This document shows, one piece after another, positions 50,248 through 59,693 of a stretch of DNA of 63,294 bases; position 1 is the stretch's first letter, and the number at the start of each line of letters is the position of its first letter. The position numbers and the translations under genes are program-made. The notes under the pieces were generated by a model. That model did no database searches and had not been told where the DNA came from. It saw nothing but the letters and a program-made list of their open reading frames with translations. The DNA comes from Phycisphaerae bacterium (GTDB lineage Bacteria; Planctomycetota; Phycisphaerae; Sedimentisphaerales; Anaerobacaceae): the NCBI GenBank assembly GCA_030619925.1, contig JAUXAL010000011.1:1-63294 (forward strand), given 5' to 3'.

Positions 50248-50502
50248 TATTAGAATCCTTTCCATGAAGAATAAAATCTATACAAACAACCACTATCATA
50301 CTACTTGACGGGCAAATAGGTAAGAATTTATTGACTCGTTGTGAAAAAAAATGACGAAGTGTCTTAAAAAACAGAGACGAAGAAGGAATTTAGCTGAAGA
50401 TTTAGGGGGTTAGGGTATTTTTGTAAGTGAGATTTTATCTTGAGCCGTCAGGCCGGCGGATTTGCGGCAGGGGCCTTCATACCTTGCAGGGCAAAGATAA
50501 TT

Positions 50503-50601
50503 TCAGTGTCGGCGTTTTCGGCGGACCAGTAGAAAGACCACGACAGCGGTAATAATAACGATTACCAGCACTTCCTTTGGGCCGATCAACACAGCCGCCA
50601 T
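50503..50601 (-). CDS. 32-residue membrane microprotein
   Basis: Begins AAVLIGPKEVLVIVIITAVV and ends in a basic RRKRRH. One membrane helix followed by positive charges. GGGAGG lies 10 bp before the ATG. The IGPKEVLVIVI start recalls the N-terminus of TatA/TatE, but the amphipathic helix and rest are missing. It may be a real small protein or chance. Confidence 0.4.
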   Translation of the reverse strand: MAAVLIGPKEVLVIVIITAVVVFLLVRRKRRH

Positions 50602-50945
50602 AACAATTCTGCCTCCCTGTTTATCCAGCCTGTATCCGGCAAATCTTTTTTCAAGCGTTTCTTCTGGCTGAGACTTTTACAGTTATTTTCGCCGAAAAGC
50701 AAGGAAATATTCGGGACGAGGTGCCCGCCGAAGGACTTCGGCGAGCTCAGTCGAGCCGCGCTGCCGGCCTTACAATCCTTATTTTCTCAAGCTGGCTGGA
50801 TGGAATTCTTGGGACGTCCAGGGGGCAGTGTGATAATGCGTTTGTATTGGGTATTGTGGAAAAGTAGAAAATGTAAAGCGAATTGAAAATAATCGCCAAT
50901 TGTGGTAAAAGAGCCAGAAGAATAATTCAAATGAGGGATGTTTCG
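50602..50945. other. Intergenic region before addB
   Basis: No gene seen. It contains a hairpin CGCCGAAG-ga-CTTCGGCG near 50729-50746. No clear promoter for addB was found by eye. Confidence 0.4.
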
Positions 50946-53900
50946 ATGGCGGTTCAATTTATTCTTGGTAGAAGTGGTACGGGCAAGACCAGCTATTGCA
51001 TAAAAGCAATCGTCAATGCGCTGCTGGAGCCGGCTGACGAACAGGGGCTGATTCTGCTGGTTCCCGAGCAGGCCACCTATCAGGCTGAGCGGGCGATTCT
51101 CAGCGACAAAAGAATAGCCGGATATAACAGGTTGAGCGTGCTTTCGTTCGACCGTCTGCAGTTTTTACTGTTGGGCAAAAATACAGCCAGGCCGGCCCTT
51201 TCGCGCATCGGCCAACAAATGATAATCCACAGGATTTTACGTGACAATAAAAGCAAATTGAAAATCTTTGGCTCATCAGCGACGTGGCCTGGCCTGGGCC
51301 GGCAAATGGCACAAACTATTGCCGAGCTCCACCAGTATGCGAAGACGCCGGACGATATTGACGGATTGCTGAGCGAACTGCAGAAGGATGAACGCGACAA
51401 TTTAGCTGTCTTGAAATTTACCGATATCGGCCTGATTCTTAAAGAATATTTGAAGTTCATCGAGGGCAGGTTTATTGACCCTGATGTTCAACTGACTCAT
51501 GCCTGTCGAGCAATGGCGGGGGCGACTTTTGCCAAAGGCGCAAAGTTGTGGGTCGACGGCTTTGCCGGCTTTACGACAGCCGAGCTTGCAATCCTTGCTG
51601 AGCTGCTGAAGGCGGCTGCAGATGCGCAGATCGCTCTTTGTCTGGACCCGTCAAAGATTGATTTGGCAAATCCGGAGTTCGAGAGCATCGAGGCGGTCGG
51701 TTTGTTTAATCCGACGCAGCGAACGTACGCCGAACTCGTCGACAGAGTAAAAAAATGTAAACTTCAATTGGCCGAACCGATAATTCTTGAAGAAGCGGTT
51801 AGATTCTCTCGTTGTTCGCAGCTTGCTCATATCGAGCGTGATGTATTTAACCTTGAGCCGCCAAAATTTGGGTCGGCAGATAATGTTCGCATTGTTTCTG
51901 CGCCGAACGAGCGGGCTGAAGCCCGGTTCGTCGCGAGGCAGATACGTCGGCTGGTCGAGGAAAAAAACTATCGATATCGTGACATTGCAGTTATCGCATC
52001 AGACATTGACCGTTATCAAAACTATATAAGGGCGTATTTTGACGACTATGGCGTGCCGTTTTTTATCGATAAGCGAAAACCATTGAACCAGCATCCGGTT
52101 GTTGAGCTTATCTGCTCGGCGCTGCAGGCGGTTACCGGCGGCTTTTCCCACAGCGATATTTTCACCTATCTTAAAACTGACCTCGTGCCGATACAGCGTT
52201 ACGATATCGACCTGCTGGAAAATTACTGTCTTGCTTTTGGTATAACCGGCAGCGACTGGCAGAGCGAGCAGCAGTGGCATTTTGCAGGTGAGGATAACAA
52301 AGACTTTGACGAACAGCGGGTAAATCAAATCCGCTTGAAAGCTATCAGCCCTTTGCTTGAACTTCGAGACAGGCTTTGTCCGGTTGACAATCCGGCAAAG
52401 ACGCTCAGCGGCGAGGAGTTCACACGAGCGGTTTTCGATTTTCTTGGTCGCCTTAAGGTCAGAGAAACAATCGGCAGCTGGATTGAAGAAGCCAACGAAA
52501 GAGAAAATAGTGCGACTGTTGATGAGCATCAGCAGTTTTATAATAAGCTTGTGGATATATTTGACGAGCTGGTCGAAGTTTTTACCGGCCAGACTATGGC
52601 GGCTGCCGATTTCTTTGCGATTGTCAATTCGGCTTTTTCACAGTTGACGTTGGCTTTCATTCCGCCGACTTTGGACCAGGTTCTTGTCGGCTCTATTGAG
52701 CGCAGCCGACATCCCGATTTGAAGGCGGTTTTTCTGATGGGCGCTACGCAAAGGCAGTTTCCGGTGCCGATTAGTTCCAGCGGTATATTAACTGACGATG
52801 ACCGCAGCGCTGCCGAGTCGGCGGATTTCCCGCTTGGGCCGGCGACGAAGCAAAGGCTCGCTGAGCGCCAATATCTGGCCTACATTGCATTTACGCGTCC
52901 GTCAGAATTCTTGTGCGTTACGTATCCGGCCGTTGACGAAAAGGGCGGTGCCGTGCCGCGTTCACAGTTTGTAGCTAATCTCGAATCGTTGTTTGAAGAT
53001 CTTACCGAAGAATCGATTGCGGGCGAGCAGAGCGATATTGAGAAGGTTCACAGCGATAGTGAGCTTGCTGATTTGCTCTGCGGCCGCCTCGGCAAAGACG
53101 CTTTCCAAGACCCCAGACCCCAGACTCCAGACCACTTGAGTCTTGAGTCTTTATTAGATGATCTTTGCTCAGATGAGCAACTTGCAGAATTAGGCTCGAA
53201 TGTTCTCTATGCAGTAAACTATGATAATCGTGCACGGCTGGATAGTGACATAGTCGAAAAGCTTTTCGCCCCGCAGATAAAAACCTCGGCAACGAGGCTG
53301 AGTACATTCGCGGCGTGTCCGTATAAGTATTTTGTGCGGTACATATTGGAGTTGAAGGAACGAAGAGAATTTAAGCTCAGACCTCTGGATGTCGGTGACT
53401 TCTACCATCGTGTTCTGGACGCTTGGTTGAAGCGATTTAACGGGGAAAAGAAGGATTTTATAACGATTAACGAAGAAGAGCTTCTGAAACTTTTAAGGGG
53501 ACAGATTGAAAAGTTGATTACAGAGGATTCCTTCATATCGAACTTCGCTCGTCATAGGGATCATAACACATTTATCATTAATATTGCTCGTGAATACCTT
53601 GAAGACTGTGTTTTGGCAATTGCACAGATGGTACGGGCAGGAAGTTTCAGGCCGAGGCTGTCGGAAGTTTCATTTGGCGAAGTTAAAGATGTACGTGACA
53701 CACTCGGGGAGTATGAGCTTGCCCTTGCAGATGACCGCGTGCTGTCTTTAGGCGGCAAAATTGACCGGCTTGATATTGCCGACCTTGACGGTGAGAAGGC
53801 CGCGATTGTTTTTGATTATAAGCGTAGAGATGCGTCCTTTAGCTGGTCAAAGTTTTACTACGGCCTGGATATGCAGCTGCCAATTTATATGTTGGCTGTT

Positions 53901-54395
53901 CGCAATGCAACCAACGCAAAAACACAAAACGTGGTGGGTGCATTCTATATGCCGGTCGAAACGAAAGTGGAAGGAACCGTCCTTGATGAAATACCCAAGA
54001 TAATTGAGAAGTTCCATCATAAAGCAAATGGTATATTCAACGGTGAGTTTGCTCAACAGCTTGACGGCAAAGCTTTGAAGGATAGCGAATTTTACAATTT
54101 TTACGTTACTAAAAATGGTGAGCCGTATGGCAATTATGGAAACAGGGGGGTATTGAAACCTGTTCATTTTGAAAACGTTCTTAAGTTTACCGAAAAAAAG
54201 ATAGTCCAATTGGCTGAGGAAATTGTCTCAGGCAAAATCGATGTTTGGCCTTATAGAATCGGCACAGAGTCGCCGTGTAGTTATTGCAAGTACAAGTCGG
54301 TCTGCCGATTTGATTGGCAGATAAGTGATTACAACTTTTTGGAATCGCTAAATAAAGTTCAGGCGCTTGAAAAGATAGGGACGGTTGATGGCTGA
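50946..54395 (+). CDS. addB: AddB-like helicase-exonuclease subunit
   Basis: Second subunit of the AddAB (RecBCD-type) complex that resects double-strand breaks. About 1,149 residues. It opens AVQFILGRSGTGKTSYC with a Walker-A-like loop at 8-15, then ILLVPEQATYQAERAIL. The C-terminal nuclease domain has LGGKIDRLDIADLDGEKAAIVFDYKRRD (D and DxK). Iron-sulfur cysteines appear in AACPYKYF and in CSYCKYKSVC near the end. The ATG at 50946 is chosen for GAGGG 8 bp upstream. An in-frame heptamer array (53105-53153) encodes DPRPQTPDHLSLESL. It overlaps addA by 8 bp. Confidence 0.9.
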   Translation: MAVQFILGRSGTGKTSYCIKAIVNALLEPADEQGLILLVPEQATYQAERAILSDKRIAGYNRLSVLSFDRLQFLLLGKNTARPALSRIGQQMIIHRILRDNKSKLKIFGSSATWPGLGRQMAQTIAELHQYAKTPDDIDGLLSELQKDERDNLAVLKFTDIGLILKEYLKFIEGRFIDPDVQLTHACRAMAGATFAKGAKLWVDGFAGFTTAELAILAELLKAAADAQIALCLDPSKIDLANPEFESIEAVGLFNPTQRTYAELVDRVKKCKLQLAEPIILEEAVRFSRCSQLAHIERDVFNLEPPKFGSADNVRIVSAPNERAEARFVARQIRRLVEEKNYRYRDIAVIASDIDRYQNYIRAYFDDYGVPFFIDKRKPLNQHPVVELICSALQAVTGGFSHSDIFTYLKTDLVPIQRYDIDLLENYCLAFGITGSDWQSEQQWHFAGEDNKDFDEQRVNQIRLKAISPLLELRDRLCPVDNPAKTLSGEEFTRAVFDFLGRLKVRETIGSWIEEANERENSATVDEHQQFYNKLVDIFDELVEVFTGQTMAAADFFAIVNSAFSQLTLAFIPPTLDQVLVGSIERSRHPDLKAVFLMGATQRQFPVPISSSGILTDDDRSAAESADFPLGPATKQRLAERQYLAYIAFTRPSEFLCVTYPAVDEKGGAVPRSQFVANLESLFEDLTEESIAGEQSDIEKVHSDSELADLLCGRLGKDAFQDPRPQTPDHLSLESLLDDLCSDEQLAELGSNVLYAVNYDNRARLDSDIVEKLFAPQIKTSATRLSTFAACPYKYFVRYILELKERREFKLRPLDVGDFYHRVLDAWLKRFNGEKKDFITINEEELLKLLRGQIEKLITEDSFISNFARHRDHNTFIINIAREYLEDCVLAIAQMVRAGSFRPRLSEVSFGEVKDVRDTLGEYELALADDRVLSLGGKIDRLDIADLDGEKAAIVFDYKRRDASFSWSKFYYGLDMQLPIYMLAVRNATNAKTQNVVGAFYMPVETKVEGTVLDEIPKIIEKFHHKANGIFNGEFAQQLDGKALKDSEFYNFYVTKNGEPYGNYGNRGVLKPVHFENVLKFTEKKIVQLAEEIVSGKIDVWPYRIGTESPCSYCKYKSVCRFDWQISDYNFLESLNKVQALEKIGTVDG
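53105..53153. repeat. In-frame heptanucleotide array, 7 units, in addB
   Basis: ccaagac, cccagac, cccagac, tccagac, cacttga, gtcttga, gtcttta. Polarity inverts midway. Confidence 0.82.
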
Positions 54396-57300
54396 AAAAA
54401 AGATTAAATGGACAGAGCAGCAAAAGCGGGCGATTGGAGCTCGCGGCAGTGATGTTCTCGTAACCGCCTCAGCCGGCACCGGAAAAACCGCCGTCCTTTC
54501 CGGCCGATGTGTCGATATCGTGTGCGACAAATCTGTGTGTCCCGATGTCTGGAGCATACTGGTATTGACTTTTACGGATATGGCCGCCGAGCAGATGCGC
54601 TCGCGAATCGCCGAGCGATTAAAAGATGCTTTTCTGGAAAAGAGGGACAGCCATCTTCTCGGGCAGCTTATGCTGCTCGGCGGTGCCGATATTAGTACGA
54701 TACATTCATTTTGCAAACGGCTTATCACAGAGCATTTCTACAAGCTCAGCCTTGACCCGACCTTCAGCGTAATCGATGGCGACGAGGCGAAACTGCTCAA
54801 AGCGGAGGTCCTCGAAAAAACAATCGACTGGGCCTGGCAGCAGAGCAACCTGCGAGCGGCTCTCGAGCAGCTTTTGTATCGGCGGGACCTTCGTACAAGT
54901 GATGGTTTTCCTGCAAAGATAATAGAGCTTAGCGATTTTCTGGACGGGGTAATTTCACGACAACACTGGTACGAAAGGGCGTCTCGGCTTGCAGAAACGG
55001 CCAATCCGTTGGCCTCCGGACTTGCCGAAAAGCAGAAACAAATCATTACCGATAAATTGCAGGACATACTTAGTCAGCTTCGCCACGCCCAGCAACTTGC
55101 CGAAAGCGAGGCTACCACCGACCAGACCAAATGGCTCCGGAATACTCATATTAAGCCGGTTGCACAATGTATCGAATTTATAAAGTCCGGCGAGTGGGAC
55201 CAATGCGTCCGGGCTATAAGAGATTTTGACAAGCCCACAACGTATGCGCCGAAAGGCTTGCCGGAATCGATTGCAGGATTTCTGCAGAGGACAGCCAAAG
55301 CGGCTGTGGATGCCTTCAAAGGGCTTTCGCAGCTTGCAATGATAAATCCCGATTACCTCGATAGGCTCAGCGGCTCGACCAGCCTACAGACAAAAGTGCT
55401 CATCGAACTTGTCAAGAAATTTGACCGGTTGTACAGCCAGGCCAAGCGTGCGGTCAACTGTCTGGATTTTGCCGACCTTGAACATTACGCTCTGGAGCTT
55501 TTAACCGATGCAGATTCTCCGGAGGATAAGCCATTACCCTCGGAAACGGCTTTGGTGCTTCGGGGAAGATACAAATACATATTTGTCGATGAGTATCAGG
55601 ATATTAACCCTGTCCAGCAGGCCATACTCGATGCGCTCAGCTCCAGCGACAATGTTTTCGTTGTCGGCGATGTCAAACAAAGTATTTATGCCTGGCGGGG
55701 AGCTGAGCCGCAGATTTTTCTCGAGCGCCTCAAGCCTGCGTCGGTCGACCCGGCCAATGCACCAGGCGGATTGCGAGTTGACTTGAATGCTAATTTCCGC
55801 TCAGCCAAAGGGATTCTTGATTTTGTCAACAAGATATTTTCACGGATAATGACGACCTCTTTTACAAAGATTAACTACGACCAGTCAGCGCAGTTAAGAC
55901 CGGCGGTGGTAAGAGAATCACAGAGCCCCGACCGTGAGGGAGGGGTAAGTGGCAGAAAGAACGTTGTCGAATTCCACATACTTGATGAAACAAACAGAGA
56001 CCGGGATTTGCAAAACAAACAGGGCAGTGAATCGGCCGACGACGAAGATCTAAATGTTGTAAGCTCTCGCCAACGTCAGGCGGCGATGATTGCCCGGCGT
56101 ATCAGGCAAATGGTCGGGGCAGATACCGGAAGGCCCGAGTTTCAAATATACGACAGAGAGCAGGATTGCTTGCGTGGCGTCGAATATCGTGACATCGTGG
56201 TACTAATGCGTTCGCTGGCCAAAAAGGCCAATGATTATGTTGAGGTACTGCGGTTGGCTGGTGTGCCTGTCAGCTGCCAGGCCACAGCAGGGTATTTTGA
56301 AGCGACCGAAATCAGCGATTTGTTATGCCTGCTGAAGGTTCTGGACAACCCTCAGCGTGACATCGAATTGGCCGCCGTACTGCGAAGCCCGTTTTTCAAA
56401 GTCAGTGACACCGAACTGGCAAAGATAACAATACGCGAGAGCAAAGGCACAAAGGCACGAGGTGCTCAGGTCACAGGCGGGAATTTTTATGACTGTGTGC
56501 TGCGATATTGTGACAGTGGGCCGGATGCGAAACTCGCCGGCAGGCTCAAAGAAATACTCGCTCAGATTGAACAGTGGCGGACAATCGCCCGAGAGGGCAA
56601 TCTGGCTGATTTAATCTGGCAGGTCTACCGCGAAACTAACTTTCTGTCGTTTGTTTCAGCATTGCCGAACGGCCAGGCACGCAGGGCTAATCTTCTTAAA
56701 CTGCACGACAGAGCAATCCAGTTTGAGGGTTTTGCCAGCAGTTCCGGCATACCTTCACTGACGCGCTTTGTTGAATTCATTGAAAAGCTTCAGGAGGTGG
56801 GCCAGGATTGGGCGCCTGCTGAGCCGGAATCCGCAGCGGGTAACGCCGTGCGCATTTTGAGCGTTCATAAGAGCAAAGGACTCGAATTTCCGGTCGTGTT
56901 TCTGGCTGAGCTGGACAGTAAATTCAACAAAAAAGATATTTATGGAGACTGCCTTGCCGATGCCGATGATACGCTTGGGCTGCAAATCATCGACCGCGAA
57001 TCGAACAGCAAGCTGCGTTCGCTTGCGCACGAGGTTATCGCTGAGCAAAAACTATTGACGACGCTGGCGGAAGAAATGCGTATCCTTTACGTTGCGACGA
57101 CGCGGGCCAGAGACAGACTCATCTTGACCGCTTCGCAAAAGCAAAAAAATTGTCACCAAATTATTTCAACTGGTTTTTCTTTCAGCGGCCAGGGCGAAGC
57201 CCTGGACGGGATCAAGCCCACCTTCGGTGGGCAGTCCATTCCCGACTGGCAGCTTCGCCGGTGCCAGAGTCCTCTGGAGTGGATTCTCTGTGCACTTTCC

Positions 57301-58224
57301 GACCAAAAGGCTTTGCACGATGCCTTTGAAACTTACGTGGGGGCCGGGGCCGTTGATGATGGTTTATTTAGCTTCAAACTTCATGGCTTTGCAGAACTAA
57401 AACAGCTCTCTGACTTTGTCATTGGATTAAAGGAAGACAGAAGACAGAAGACAGAAGACAGAAAATTAGCCCCCACCCCTGCGGTGGGGGTTAAACTGCT
57501 TGCACAGGTAAAGGAGTCATTGGCCTGGCGGTATCGGTTTGGCGATGCACCGCTTTTGCCTGCGAAAAATTCGGTAACACAGTTGACTCATCGCAATGAC
57601 GAGTACGTAAAATTCGATTATTCCAGGGTTTTAGACCGTCAGCCGAGCGCTCTTATGGCTGGGGAACCTGCGTTGACTGAACCGGTCGAACCGCGCCTAA
57701 TCGGCACAGCCACGCACCTTGTAATTTCTCAGCTTGACTTGACCGGCCCTGTAACCGAAGAAGCAATTGAAAAGACAAAGGAAAAACTTTTGGCCGATAA
57801 CGCTATAACCGCAGCCGTTGCCGAGCATATCGACACAGAATCTATAATGGCGTTTTTCCACAGCGACCTCGGCCGGTTGGTGCTTGATGCCGAAAAAAAC
57901 GCTGTCCGGCGTGAATGGTCGTTCACCTTTGCTCTGCCCGCCTCATTCGTCGCTCGTGACCCGTCGCTCGTCGCTCGATTTGTCAAAGATGAAACTGTAA
58001 TAATTCAAGGGATAATCGATATGCTGATCCAAACCCCACGGGGTTTGGTAGTTATTGATTTCAAAACCGACAAAGTAACAGCCGGAGAGGTTAACCAGCG
58101 GGCTGAACTTTATCGCGACCAGTTGGGGCTTTACAGCAAAGCAGCCAGTGCAATCCTGAAATCTGAAACCCTTAGTAAGTGGCTGTATTTCCTGACACCG
58201 GCTCGGGCGATTGAAGTCAAATAG
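54388..58224 (+). CDS. addA: AddA helicase-nuclease
   Basis: ATP-dependent UvrD-type helicase and nuclease subunit. 1,278 residues. Walker A TASAGTGKTAVL near 26-37; Walker B FVDEYQDINPVQQ; GDVKQSIYAWRGAEP; ILSVHKSKGLEFPVVFL; TTRARDRL. The C-terminal nuclease site is IIDMLIQTPRGLVVIDFKTDK. At least three repeat-derived insertions keep the frame: SPDREGGVSG (55923-55945), a dual-hairpin element (57189-57232, EALDGIKPTFGGQ), and a heptamer array plus CCCCCACC hairpin (57432-57490, EDRRQKTEDRK...). All helicase motifs remain intact, so the insertions probably lie in loops. Confidence 0.93.
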   Translation: MAEKKIKWTEQQKRAIGARGSDVLVTASAGTGKTAVLSGRCVDIVCDKSVCPDVWSILVLTFTDMAAEQMRSRIAERLKDAFLEKRDSHLLGQLMLLGGADISTIHSFCKRLITEHFYKLSLDPTFSVIDGDEAKLLKAEVLEKTIDWAWQQSNLRAALEQLLYRRDLRTSDGFPAKIIELSDFLDGVISRQHWYERASRLAETANPLASGLAEKQKQIITDKLQDILSQLRHAQQLAESEATTDQTKWLRNTHIKPVAQCIEFIKSGEWDQCVRAIRDFDKPTTYAPKGLPESIAGFLQRTAKAAVDAFKGLSQLAMINPDYLDRLSGSTSLQTKVLIELVKKFDRLYSQAKRAVNCLDFADLEHYALELLTDADSPEDKPLPSETALVLRGRYKYIFVDEYQDINPVQQAILDALSSSDNVFVVGDVKQSIYAWRGAEPQIFLERLKPASVDPANAPGGLRVDLNANFRSAKGILDFVNKIFSRIMTTSFTKINYDQSAQLRPAVVRESQSPDREGGVSGRKNVVEFHILDETNRDRDLQNKQGSESADDEDLNVVSSRQRQAAMIARRIRQMVGADTGRPEFQIYDREQDCLRGVEYRDIVVLMRSLAKKANDYVEVLRLAGVPVSCQATAGYFEATEISDLLCLLKVLDNPQRDIELAAVLRSPFFKVSDTELAKITIRESKGTKARGAQVTGGNFYDCVLRYCDSGPDAKLAGRLKEILAQIEQWRTIAREGNLADLIWQVYRETNFLSFVSALPNGQARRANLLKLHDRAIQFEGFASSSGIPSLTRFVEFIEKLQEVGQDWAPAEPESAAGNAVRILSVHKSKGLEFPVVFLAELDSKFNKKDIYGDCLADADDTLGLQIIDRESNSKLRSLAHEVIAEQKLLTTLAEEMRILYVATTRARDRLILTASQKQKNCHQIISTGFSFSGQGEALDGIKPTFGGQSIPDWQLRRCQSPLEWILCALSDQKALHDAFETYVGAGAVDDGLFSFKLHGFAELKQLSDFVIGLKEDRRQKTEDRKLAPTPAVGVKLLAQVKESLAWRYRFGDAPLLPAKNSVTQLTHRNDEYVKFDYSRVLDRQPSALMAGEPALTEPVEPRLIGTATHLVISQLDLTGPVTEEAIEKTKEKLLADNAITAAVAEHIDTESIMAFFHSDLGRLVLDAEKNAVRREWSFTFALPASFVARDPSLVARFVKDETVIIQGIIDMLIQTPRGLVVIDFKTDKVTAGEVNQRAELYRDQLGLYSKAASAILKSETLSKWLYFLTPARAIEVK
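55923..55945 (+). repeat. 23-bp motif shared with intergenic 11779-11801
   Basis: Matches the reverse complement of 11779-11801 at about 21 of 23 positions; core CGACCGTGAGGGAG. Confidence 0.6.
57189..57232. repeat. In-frame dual-hairpin element in addA
   Basis: CCAGGGC-gaa-GCCCTGG (57189-57205), spacer acgGGATCAA, GCCCACC-ttc-GGTGGGC (57216-57232). Same layout as in maturase 2. Confidence 0.75.
57432..57490. repeat. In-frame heptamer array and hairpin in addA
   Basis: ggaagac, agaagac x3, agaaaat (57432-57466), then an 8-bp-stem hairpin CCCCCACC..GGTGGGGG to about 57490. Confidence 0.82.
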
Positions 58225-58382
58225 GTCGTTGCTTGCGCAGAAATGACGCAAAGAAACGGCGGGACCATCCTTGTCTGTTGATGTTGTGTTTGTATAATGG
58301 GCTGTCCGTAAATTTAAGTTACTCAAAAGTGGCGATGTCCTGTATATGCAGTCATTGGACCTCTGGAAAATAAGGGTATATT

Positions 58383-59693
58383 ATGAATCGTAGAAAATTT
58401 CTGAAAACCTCGGCTGGGTTACTGGCTGCAGGTGTGCTGCCCGGCTGCTGGTCTGTCTCACGACCAGCTCCAAAAAAGACCAAATTTAGTTTCCGGCCCT
58501 ATCGCGCAGGCAAAACGCTTGGAATTGTCACATGCGTAACGCCTGACGACGGTTCTTACCTCCACACATATTATGATGTGTGTCCGTTCAGTCCTTCACA
58601 GCGATATTTGGCGGTTACCCGTGTTCCTCGTCAGGATCGAATTGCGACTTTGGGAGAAACGGCGGATGTCTGCGTTATCGACCTTAGAGAACAGACTATT
58701 GCAACCGTGTACACAACGAAAAGCTGGGGTTTCCAAACAGGCGCTAATCTAAATTGGGGCGCGACAGACCGACATCTGTACACCAACGATGTAATTGGCA
58801 ATCAAGCAGTATGCGTTCAGATTGACCTCGAAACAGATAAAGCAACAGCTTTCGCCGGTCCCATGTATCACATCGCCCCGGATGAATCATGCGTGATAGG
58901 ATTTCCGCTTGAACTGCTTAATATTACACAACAGGGATATGGGGTGCCATCTAAAGACCCCGAAAATCCCCGTCGGTTGCCTCCCGGTGCCGCAAATGAC
59001 GAGGGAATATGGAGAACGGATTTGAAGACGAATAAGAAAAGGTTGCTGGTAAGTCTGGCGGACGTCGCAGCCAAGGTGCCGGAACCGCCTCCAAAAAAAG
59101 GCGGCACATTTTATTTCTGGCATTCAAAATTCAACAAGCAAGGCACCCGGATTATGCAGGTTCTGCGTTGTTTATTTCCTGATGGTTGGGGAGACCGAAA
59201 TGCGATGGTTTTTACCTTCAATGCTGACCGAAGCAATATCCGGTACACCCCAAGTGATCCGATATGGGGGCATGGAGGCGGCCATCCTAACTGGCATCCG
59301 GACGGCGAGCACCTGATCAGGAACCTTAAACCGGATGGCAAAGAAACACGCTTCTGCCGGTTTCGATACGACGGTACCGAACTGATTGTTTTAAGTGAAA
59401 AGATACCGGGAGGCGGACATCCTACTATCGAACCAAGAGGCAGATATATAATCACCGATAGCTTTGCTTACGATGGTCTGCAGAAGGTCTCTATACGTTT
59501 GGTAGACCTGGTTTCAGACGATGAGCAAGACATTTGTACTATGCCCACTATAAATCGCGAGACTGTGAAACATCATGCACTTCGTTTTGACGGGCATCCG
59601 GCTTGGAGCCGGGATTACAAAAAAGTGTGTTTTAACGGTGCTCCGGATGGTAGACGGCAGGTATTTATCGCTGATTTGTCAAACATAATTTAA
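58383..59693 (+). CDS. Tat-lipoprotein beta-propeller, oligogalacturonate-lyase-like
   Basis: A 436-residue exported protein. The leader NRRKFLKTSAGLLAAGVLPGC has both a twin-arginine motif and a lipobox. The body shows TolB/WD-like propeller blades with repeated F/WxxDG...h patterns: CPFSPSQRYLAVTRVPRQD, HPNWHPDGEHLIRNLKPDGK, HPTIEPRGRYIITDSFAYDG and HPAWSRDYKKVCFNGAPDGR. The spaced histidines resemble oligogalacturonate lyase, which acts on pectin fragments, but the full catalytic set could not be confirmed. It precedes a pectate-lyase-like beta-helix protein, fitting polysaccharide use. Confidence 0.65.
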   Translation: MNRRKFLKTSAGLLAAGVLPGCWSVSRPAPKKTKFSFRPYRAGKTLGIVTCVTPDDGSYLHTYYDVCPFSPSQRYLAVTRVPRQDRIATLGETADVCVIDLREQTIATVYTTKSWGFQTGANLNWGATDRHLYTNDVIGNQAVCVQIDLETDKATAFAGPMYHIAPDESCVIGFPLELLNITQQGYGVPSKDPENPRRLPPGAANDEGIWRTDLKTNKKRLLVSLADVAAKVPEPPPKKGGTFYFWHSKFNKQGTRIMQVLRCLFPDGWGDRNAMVFTFNADRSNIRYTPSDPIWGHGGGHPNWHPDGEHLIRNLKPDGKETRFCRFRYDGTELIVLSEKIPGGGHPTIEPRGRYIITDSFAYDGLQKVSIRLVDLVSDDEQDICTMPTINRETVKHHALRFDGHPAWSRDYKKVCFNGAPDGRRQVFIADLSNII

